A DNA stretch of 5,975 nucleotides, from NCBI GenBank assembly GCA_018903185.1, contig JAHIQV010000065.1, forward strand, positions 1 to 5,975, in the 5' to 3' direction. Each line of letters opens with the position of its first letter. The first letter of the stretch is position 1. Source of the stretch: Gammaproteobacteria bacterium (GTDB lineage Bacteria > Pseudomonadota > Gammaproteobacteria > Burkholderiales > Burkholderiaceae_C). The notes below the pieces were generated by a model, which saw only the letters and a program-made list of their open reading frames with translations, was not told the origin of the DNA and ran no database searches. This document shows positions 1-4,615 of the stretch, one piece after another. A program made the position numbers and the translations under genes.

Positions 1-808
1 AATAGGTGGGCCCGACTTCCTTGAGGTCGATGGTCACTGTGGCGCCCGATTCCGGGCAGTTCACCACGTAGCCGGCCACCAGCCACTGTGCGTAGCTGAA
101 GATGTTCTGGCCGATCCAGGCGGGCGGCAGGTAGGCCAGCACCTCGTCGTTTTCGGTCAACTTGTCGAACCGGGCGCCCACGGCGGCGCGGTCGATCAGC
201 GTGTTGTGGGTGTGCACCACGCCCTTGGGGTTGCCGGTGGTGCCGGAGGTGAAGAACATCGCAGCCACGTCGTCGGGCTGAGCCATCTCCACCTGTTCGA
301 TGAACAGCTGGGTGTGGATCTTCGCAAACGCCTGACCCGCGCCGATCAGTTCTTCCAGCGCGCCCAGGCCGGGCTGGTCGTAGTTGCGCAGGCCGCGCGG
401 ATCGTCGTAGTAGATGTGCGAGAGCTGCGGGCAGCGGTCGCGGATTTCGAGCATCTTGTCGACCTGCTCCTGGTCTTCCACCACCGCGAAGCGCACATCG
501 GCGTTGTTGATCGGGAACACGCATTCGGCGCCCACCGCGTCCTGGTAGAGCGGCACGGGAATAGCGCCCAGCGACTGCGCGGCCAGCATCGTGGCGTAGA
601 GCCGGGGGCGGTTGGCGCCGATCACCACCATGTGTTCGCCGCGCTGCAGGCCGGCCTGGTGCAGGCCGCAGGCCACCGCTTCCACCAGCTGCGCCATGTC
701 GGCCCAGGTGGTGGTTTGCCAGATGCCGTATTCCTTCTCGCGCATGGCCGCCGCTGTGGGGCGGCTTTTCGCGTGTTCCAGCAAGAGCCGGGGGAAAGTC
801 GTTTGCAT
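1..808 (-). CDS. Acyl-CoA synthetase (AMP-binding, ANL superfamily), N-terminal part; C-terminus beyond left edge
   Basis: This enzyme would activate a carboxylic acid, probably a fatty or aromatic acid, with ATP to an acyl-adenylate and then transfer it to CoA. Translating the minus strand from the ATG at 808-806 gives 269 uninterrupted residues to the window edge. The AMP-binding signature TSGTTGNPKG is intact at residues 187-196, with the P-loop Lys at 195. Upstream lies the usual N-terminal half, including ANRPRLYATMLAAQSLGAIPVPLY at about 65-88 in adenylating enzymes. A YLPPAW segment at 226-231 sits where FadD-type enzymes carry a YLP-x-x-H motif. The acid-binding pocket, the later ATP motifs and the C-terminal lid domain are outside the window, so the substrate cannot be read. 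The start is supported by a GGAG eight bases upstream. The gene diverges from a Crp/Fnr regulator. From general knowledge of Burkholderiales, synthetases of this type often neighbour branched-chain-amino-acid-type ABC transporter genes; that cannot be checked here. Confidence 0.93.
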   Translation of the reverse strand, partial: MQTTFPRLLLEHAKSRPTAAAMREKEYGIWQTTTWADMAQLVEAVACGLHQAGLQRGEHMVVIGANRPRLYATMLAAQSLGAIPVPLYQDAVGAECVFPINNADVRFAVVEDQEQVDKMLEIRDRCPQLSHIYYDDPRGLRNYDQPGLGALEELIGAGQAFAKIHTQLFIEQVEMAQPDDVAAMFFTSGTTGNPKGVVHTHNTLIDRAAVGARFDKLTENDEVLAYLPPAWIGQNIFSYAQWLVAGYVVNCPESGATVTIDLKEVGPTY

Positions 809-816
809 GGACAGGT

Positions 817-820
817 CTCC
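817..820 (-). promoter_or_regulatory. Ribosome binding site of the acyl-CoA synthetase gene
   Basis: GGAG on the minus strand lies eight bases before the ATG at 808-806. It is the clearest Shine-Dalgarno sequence in the window and supports this start over the next in-frame ATG, at codon 22. Confidence 0.7.
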
Positions 821-905
821 AGATGCGGTGCGGGCGGGGGTGTTGGTCTGGGTTCGTTCAGACACACCCGTTCAAATCATTCTGGTGCGGATGGTAGGCA
901 CATGT

Positions 906-935
906 TTGACGTTATGTTGTCCGTGCGACGACAAT
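906..935 (+). promoter_or_regulatory. Possible sigma-70 promoter for the Crp/Fnr regulator gene
   Basis: TTGACG (906-911, five of six to consensus) is followed after 18 bases by GACAAT (930-935, four of six). Transcription would start near 942, about 40 bases before the regulator's ATG. The CTAGG dyad at 952-967 would then lie just downstream of the transcription start, a position that suits repression. Confidence 0.35.
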
Positions 936-939
936 TGAA
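911..939 (-). promoter_or_regulatory. Possible sigma-70 promoter for the acyl-CoA synthetase gene
   Basis: On the minus strand, TTCAAT (939-934) and CATAAC (916-911) are separated by 17 bases. The -10 box matches the consensus at four of six positions and the -35 box at three. Transcription would begin near 904 and leave a leader of about 95 bases. The match is weak and rests mainly on position in the divergent gap and on spacing. It overlaps the candidate promoter on the other strand. Confidence 0.25.
917..934. promoter_or_regulatory. Inverted repeat TTGTC-N8-GACAA within the divergent promoters
   Basis: TTGTC at 917-921 and its exact complement GACAA at 930-934 flank eight bases. The dyad sits between the -35 and -10 boxes of both candidate promoters, so a protein bound here could affect both directions. 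Five-base arms can occur by chance, so this is only a candidate operator. Confidence 0.2.
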
Positions 940-951
940 GGGTCTGCCCTC

Positions 952-967
952 CTAGGACTTTCCCTAG
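952..967. promoter_or_regulatory. Candidate Crp/Fnr-type operator, CTAGG-N6-CCTAG
   Basis: CTAGG (952-956) and its exact complement CCTAG (963-967) flank six bases, giving a 16-bp dyad. This is the same 5-6-5 geometry as the E. coli CRP site TGTGA-N6-TCACA, with a different half-site. It ends 15 bases before the ATG of the adjacent Crp/Fnr regulator. The inference is that it is the regulator's own operator, used for autoregulation and perhaps for control of the divergent synthetase. Confidence 0.4.
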
Positions 968-982
968 TTCGTTGTACTGGCC

Positions 983-1723
983 ATGAGCAACTCCACCCCC
1001 AGCCGGACCGGATCCCAGTTGCGGGAGCGCGCCCGCGCGCCGACCGTGCAGGAGTTGTCGCAGATTCCCTGGCTGCAGGCCTTGAGCGAAGGCGAGCGTG
1101 CGCGGGCCGAAGACGCGCTGGTCGTGAGCGTGGCGCAGTCTGGCGAATTCATCTGCCGCATCGGTCGGCCTGTCACTTACTGGTTCGGTCTGGTCGATGG
1201 CCTGCTCAAGATGAGCAACGACGAATCGCAGGGCCCGGTGATCACTTTCACCGGCGTGGCGCCCGGGGGCTGGTTCGGCGAAGGCACCGTGCTCAAGCAC
1301 GAGCAGTACCGCTACAACATCCAGGCCCTGCGCAAGAGCCGCGTGGCCGGCCTGCCGGTGCAGACCTTCGACTGGCTGCTCGACCACTCGCTCGGCTTCA
1401 ACCGCTTCGTCATGCACCAGCTCAACGAACGGCTCGGCCAGTTCATCGCTGCGCGCGAGATCGACCGCATCAACAACCCCGACCTGCGCGTCGCGCGCAA
1501 CCTCGCCGCGCTGTTCCATCCGCTGCTCTCGCCCAACGTGGGCGCTGTCCTGCGCATCACCCAGCAAGAGCTCGCCTACCTGGTCGGCCTGTCGCGCCAG
1601 CGGGTGAATGAAGCGCTGGCGACGTTGTCGGAAAAAGGCTGGATACGGGTCGAATACGGGGGGCTGCGGGTGCTGGATTTGCAGGCGCTGCGCTCGGGGG
1701 CGCTGGATGCGCCGACCGACTGA
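983..1723 (+). CDS. Crp/Fnr-family transcriptional regulator
   Basis: This 246-residue protein has the two-domain build of the family: an N-terminal effector-binding beta-barrel (about 25-135), a dimerisation helix (about 137-162) and a C-terminal winged helix-turn-helix (about 165-235). In the phosphate-binding cassette, F98-G99-E100 and R110 keep the spacing of E. coli CRP Glu72 and Arg82, but Tyr111 replaces the following Ser83. Cyclic-nucleotide binding is therefore possible but not assured. The helix-turn-helix runs from about I192 to I221, with recognition-helix start SRQRVNE at 204-210. Gln206 stands where CRP has Glu181, so its DNA site should differ from TGTGA. Only one cysteine is present (C58), which excludes an FNR-type iron-sulfur sensor. 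A stop at 965-967 leaves no upstream start in this frame. The ATG has no evident Shine-Dalgarno. The gene is divergent from the acyl-CoA synthetase, which is its most likely target by position. Confidence 0.9.
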   Translation: MSNSTPSRTGSQLRERARAPTVQELSQIPWLQALSEGERARAEDALVVSVAQSGEFICRIGRPVTYWFGLVDGLLKMSNDESQGPVITFTGVAPGGWFGEGTVLKHEQYRYNIQALRKSRVAGLPVQTFDWLLDHSLGFNRFVMHQLNERLGQFIAAREIDRINNPDLRVARNLAALFHPLLSPNVGAVLRITQQELAYLVGLSRQRVNEALATLSEKGWIRVEYGGLRVLDLQALRSGALDAPTD

Positions 1724-1767
1724 CGGGCTGCGTGTCCTGCGGGGTCGTGATCTGGGATGATCCCCCC

Positions 1768-2982
1768 ATGACCACCGACAAAAAGCCCAGCACGCTCAAG
1801 CTCAACCCGGGCACCGCGAAGAAGACCGCGCCCGACCCGTTCGCGCCGCGCCGCGCCCCGGTGCGCCCGCCCGGCCCGGCCCGCGCCAAGAGCGTTTCGG
1901 CCTCCGCGCCCAAGCCGCCGCGTGAACCCTCTCCGGGCTTCGGCGCCAAGCGATCTGGCCCCGAAGGCGAACGCGCCGAGCGCCCGCGCTACGGCGCTGA
2001 CCGCCCGCGCTCCGGCCCCGGAGCCGGCCCGCGCGGTGACGACCGCGGCTGGAGCGAGCGCCCGGCGTCGCGACGCGCCGATCCGCGCGACGCGCCTTAC
2101 GGCACTGGCGACCGTCCGCAACGTGCGCCCTCCGCCGCACCGCGTCCGGCGCAACCCCACCGGCCCGACCTCGCCCGCGTCGGCAATGTGCGCGGTGAAA
2201 TCCGCCTCAACAAACGCATGGCCGACCTCGGCCTGTGTTCCCGCCGCGAGGCCGACGAATGGATCGCGCGCGGCTGGGTGCTGGTCAACGGCGAACCCGC
2301 CGTCATGGGCATGCCCGTGGCGCCCGACGCCAAAGTGGAAGTGCTGCCGCAGGCGCGTCACCAGCAGGCCGGGCAGGTCACCATCCTGCTGCACAAGCCC
2401 ATGGGCTACGTGAGCGGCCAGCCCGAAGATGGTCACGAAGCCGCCGCCACGCTGATCGGCGCGCCCAGCCAGTGGCGCGGCGACGCCCGCCACCCGGCGG
2501 ACGGCCGCCGCTTCGCCCCCGAACACACCCGCGGCCTCGCGCCCTGCGGCCGGCTCGACATCGACTCTGTCGGCCTGCTCGTGCTTACGCAGGACGGCCG
2601 CATCGCGCGCCAGCTCATCGGCGAGAACAGCGGCATCGAAAAGGAATACCTGGTGCGCGTGCACTACGCACCCAACGGCCCGCACGGCGCGGGCGTGGTC
2701 ACGCAAGACGTGCAGGCCGTCTTTCCGGCGGACAAGCTGGCTCTGTTGCGCCACGGCCTGAGCCTGGACGACCAGCCCTTGAAGCCCGCCCAGGTGGACT
2801 GGATGAACCCCGAGCAGCTGCGCTTCATCCTCAAGGAAGGCAAGAAGCGCCAGATCCGCCGCATGTGCGAACAGGTCGGCCTTCACGTGGTGGGGCTCAA
2901 ACGCATCCGCATCGGCAATGTGGTGCTGGGCAATCTGCCGGTGGGGCAGTGGCGGTATCTGGGGGCGGGGGAGAGTTTCTGA
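1768..2982 (+). CDS. rluF: rRNA pseudouridine synthase, RsuA/RluF family, with long basic disordered N-terminal tail
   Basis: The enzyme isomerises a specific uridine in ribosomal RNA to pseudouridine. The 404-residue protein has three parts. Residues 1-140 are rich in Arg, Pro, Gly and Ala, with repeated short patches such as ERPRYGA and DRPRSGP, and look disordered and strongly basic. Residues 143-192 form an S4 RNA-binding domain (IRLNKR, then [10 protein letters not shown]). Residues 203-400 form the catalytic domain: [10 protein letters not shown] at 208-217, the signature [14 protein letters not shown] at 261-274 with catalytic Asp264, and [13 protein letters not shown] at 359-371. The NRQIRRMC-like block and the PVGQWR ending resemble E. 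coli RluF, which modifies 23S U2604, more than RluB, RluE or RsuA; the exact target is inferred. The segment before GRLD is about 18 residues longer than in E. coli RluF. The ATG at 1768 was chosen; a GTG at 1732 would add 12 residues without better support. The gene lies 44 bases after the regulator and may share its transcript. Confidence 0.88.
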   Translation: MTTDKKPSTLKLNPGTAKKTAPDPFAPRRAPVRPPGPARAKSVSASAPKPPREPSPGFGAKRSGPEGERAERPRYGADRPRSGPGAGPRGDDRGWSERPASRRADPRDAPYGTGDRPQRAPSAAPRPAQPHRPDLARVGNVRGEIRLNKRMADLGLCSRREADEWIARGWVLVNGEPAVMGMPVAPDAKVEVLPQARHQQAGQVTILLHKPMGYVSGQPEDGHEAAATLIGAPSQWRGDARHPADGRRFAPEHTRGLAPCGRLDIDSVGLLVLTQDGRIARQLIGENSGIEKEYLVRVHYAPNGPHGAGVVTQDVQAVFPADKLALLRHGLSLDDQPLKPAQVDWMNPEQLRFILKEGKKRQIRRMCEQVGLHVVGLKRIRIGNVVLGNLPVGQWRYLGAGESF

Positions 2983-3217
2983 GCACCTGAACAGCGGCAT
3001 TGAAATGGGCGGTCATTTGAAACGAACTTCCTATGAGTTTCGGTCCAGTTCAAGGACGCATGGTTGATCTGGCTTCATTGCCGGAACAGTTTCCAACTCA
3101 CAGGCACGAGGCAGCCTTCCGGGAAAGCCTTGGTCGTGCTGTTGCGACGTTTCTAACCCTTGGCACCATTGGTTGGACGTGCCTGCCGTCGCTCCATGGC
3201 CCCGGCCACAATGCCCC
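2983..3217. other. Intergenic region of lower GC content between rluF and the hydrolase gene
   Basis: This 235-bp stretch is visibly poorer in G and C than the flanking genes. I find no stable hairpin followed by a T-run that would end the rluF transcript, and no convincing promoter. A small dyad, AAATG-N6-CATTT (3003-3018), and a 6-bp inverted match GCACGA/TCGTGC (3104-3109 and 3134-3139) are present but could be chance. A small ORF that may be a gene remnant occupies 3033-3221. Confidence 0.5.
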
Positions 3218-3221
3218 ATGA
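3033..3221 (+). CDS. Small ORF of unknown function, possibly the remnant of a gene
   Basis: This 62-codon reading frame starts at ATG 3033 or 3061 and ends at a TGA that overlaps the hydrolase ATG as ATGA (3218-3221). I do not recognise a function. The central part, with SLPEQFPTHRHEAAF and SLGRAVATF, reads like the soluble N-terminal portion of a small protein, while the last 20 or so residues look unstructured. Codon use is unlike the neighbours: many third positions are A or T, for example gtt, gat, tca, cca and act. There is no clear ribosome binding site. It may be a real coupled leader gene, the decayed start of a horizontally acquired or ancestral gene, or chance. The low confidence reflects the lack of a recognisable family. 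Confidence 0.2.
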   Translation: MSFGPVQGRMVDLASLPEQFPTHRHEAAFRESLGRAVATFLTLGTIGWTCLPSLHGPGHNAP

Positions 3222-4498
3222 CCGCTCCCACACCACCCAACACCCCCAAACGCGCCGTGTTGCGACATGTGCGCCCATCGGACCTGAAGGCCGCGGCGCA
3301 GCTGATCATGCAGGCGACGCAGGGCGCGATCAACATCACTGAGGGGGTGCACCAGTCGGTGCGACGGCGGCTGGGATTGTCGAACGGAGCTTCCGCTGAG
3401 CAGGCCGGTGGACTGACCGGGCAGGTGTACCAGGCGGTGCGCGGTGTGACCCGGCTGGTGGGCCGCGGCACGGACACCGTGCTGGGCCTGTTGCTGCCGC
3501 TGCTGGACGACCCTGCCACGCACCCCGAGGCATCGCCTGGGCGTGAAGCGGTGCTGGCGGCGCTGAACGGCGTGGTGGGCGACAAGCTGCTGGCCATGGA
3601 CAACCCGCTGGCGCAGCCGATGGAGCTGCGCTTTGATGGCGCGCCGTTGTCGCTGGGCGGGGCCGAGGCGCTGGCCGCTTCGCTGGGCACGGCGACGGGT
3701 CCGCACCTGCTCCTGCTGGCCCATGGCCTGTGCATGAGCGACACGCAATGGCGCCGCAGCGGCCACGATCATGGTGAGTTTCTGGCGCAGGCGCTGGACT
3801 GTACGCCGGTGTACCTGCGCTACAACTCGGGGCTGCACACTTCCACCAACGGGCACCAGCTGGCGTTGTTGGTGGAACGGCTGGTGGCGGCCTGGCCGGT
3901 GCCGCTGGCGCGAATCACCATCGTGGGCCACAGCATGGGCGGGCTGGTGGCGCGCTCCGCGGTGCAGGCCGCGCGCGAGGCGGGCCAACGCTGGCCGGGT
4001 CTGCTGCGTGAACTGGTGTTTCTGGGCACCCCGCACCACGGCGCCCCGCTGGAGCGTGCGGGCCACGGGGTGGACTTGCTGCTGGCTTCGTCGACGCACA
4101 CGGCGCCGTTCGCCCGGCTGGGCAAGATCCGCAGCGCCGGCATCACCGACCTGCGGCACGGCTATGTGCTGGACGCGGACTGGCAGGGACGCGACCGGTT
4201 CGAATCGCCTGACGACCATCGCGTGCCGCTGCCGCTGCCCGAGGGCGTGGCCTGCTACGCCGTGGCCGGCACGCTGGTCGGCCAGCGCGGCCTGCTGGCC
4301 GACCGCCTCATGGGTGACGGCCTGGTGCCGCTCAACAGCGCGCTCGGACAACACGAACAAGCGGAACGCCGGCTGGTGTTTGCGCGCGGCAGCCAGTTCA
4401 TCGCCTACCGCACCGGACACCTGGACCTGCTCTCCAGCCCCGATGTGGCGGCGCAGGTGCTGGCCTGGCTGCGCCCGGTGCCGCCCACAGAAGACTGA
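3218..4498 (+). CDS. Alpha/beta hydrolase, lipase/esterase type (GHSMG nucleophile)
   Basis: This 426-residue protein is a probable serine esterase or lipase; its substrate is unknown. The hydrolase fold begins at about residue 163 with LLLLAHG, whose His169-Gly170 are at the oxyanion position. The nucleophile elbow GHSMGG is at 237-242, with Ser239. LGTPHHGAPLER follows at 269-280, a block common in lipases of this class. Asp367 in MGDGLVPL and His401 in GHLDLL complete a plausible triad in the right order. Residues 1-160 are an additional mostly helical region (QLIMQATQGAINITEGVHQSV, then LTGQVYQAVRGVTRLVGRG) with no signal peptide or clear membrane segment, suggesting a cytoplasmic protein, perhaps membrane-associated. 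The ATG at 3218 was chosen because the frame otherwise extends only to a TTG at 3173. No Shine-Dalgarno precedes 3218. The next gene, htpG, has its own promoter, so a shared operon is not required. Confidence 0.85.
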   Translation: MTAPTPPNTPKRAVLRHVRPSDLKAAAQLIMQATQGAINITEGVHQSVRRRLGLSNGASAEQAGGLTGQVYQAVRGVTRLVGRGTDTVLGLLLPLLDDPATHPEASPGREAVLAALNGVVGDKLLAMDNPLAQPMELRFDGAPLSLGGAEALAASLGTATGPHLLLLAHGLCMSDTQWRRSGHDHGEFLAQALDCTPVYLRYNSGLHTSTNGHQLALLVERLVAAWPVPLARITIVGHSMGGLVARSAVQAAREAGQRWPGLLRELVFLGTPHHGAPLERAGHGVDLLLASSTHTAPFARLGKIRSAGITDLRHGYVLDADWQGRDRFESPDDHRVPLPLPEGVACYAVAGTLVGQRGLLADRLMGDGLVPLNSALGQHEQAERRLVFARGSQFIAYRTGHLDLLSSPDVAAQVLAWLRPVPPTED

Positions 4499-4522
4499 GC
4501 CTCAAGGCCGCCGTGGACCGCC

Positions 4523-4541
4523 CGGGGCTTGAAAACCCCCG
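4523..4541. repeat. Short inverted repeat CGGGG-N9-CCCCG around the heat-shock -35 box
   Basis: CGGGG (4523-4527) and CCCCG (4537-4541) are exact complements with the -35 sequence CTTGAAA in the nine-base loop. As RNA from the hydrolase transcript it could form a small hairpin, but there is no following T-run for an intrinsic terminator. As DNA it could be an operator over the heat-shock promoter. It may also be chance in GC-rich DNA. Confidence 0.25.
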
Positions 4542-4555
4542 CGCCGCCCATAATT
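4528..4555 (+). promoter_or_regulatory. Sigma-32 (RpoH) heat-shock promoter of htpG
   Basis: CTTGAAA (4528-4534) is a full match to the sigma-32 -35 element. After 12 bases comes CCCATAATT (4547-4555), a good match to the CCCCATNT -10 element with one C replaced by G. The spacing suits sigma-32. Transcription would start near 4560-4562 and leave a leader of about 55 bases. HtpG is a classical sigma-32 regulon member, so sequence and context agree. Confidence 0.85.
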
Positions 4556-4615
4556 CAGCCCAGCGTGAGCGCTCCACCGGGGCGCGTCTGTGTTTTTCAA
4601 ACCCCCTCAAGACCC

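Noticed and set aside
206..955. A 249-codon plus-strand frame across the synthetase gene and the divergent gap
   Set aside because: It is antisense to the AMP-binding signature, has low-complexity His/Val/Ala/Arg composition and runs through the promoter region.
1754..1764. GGGAT-G-ATCCC palindrome just before the rluF start
   Set aside because: A one-base centre cannot form an RNA hairpin loop, the arms are short, and no promoter was found next to it.
1732..1767. GTG at 1732 as the start of the pseudouridine synthase
   Set aside because: It adds 12 residues (beginning [12 protein letters not shown] when read from GTG) that do not resemble the tail and has no better ribosome binding site than the ATG at 1768.
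1576..3000. A 474-codon open frame on the minus strand opposite the regulator end and the pseudouridine synthase
   Set aside because: It lies wholly opposite genes with clear conserved motifs, and its translation is a His/Ala/Arg/Gly-rich text without recognisable domains. Long antisense frames are expected in DNA with such high third-position GC.
3003..3018. AAATG-N6-CATTT dyad with the same 5-6-5 spacing as the candidate Crp operator, plus two TTGAAA copies
   Set aside because: The half-site differs from CTAGG, the position after the rluF stop has no promoter to control, and short AT-rich dyads arise easily by chance.
3104..3139. GCACGA and TCGTGC as a possible terminator or structured RNA stem
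   Set aside because: Only six pairs over a 24-base loop, with poor inner pairing and no T-run.
3098..4420. A 440-codon open frame on the minus strand opposite the hydrolase
   Set aside because: Its translation is rich in Gln, Arg, His and Ala with no family motif, while the opposite strand carries an intact GHSMG hydrolase.
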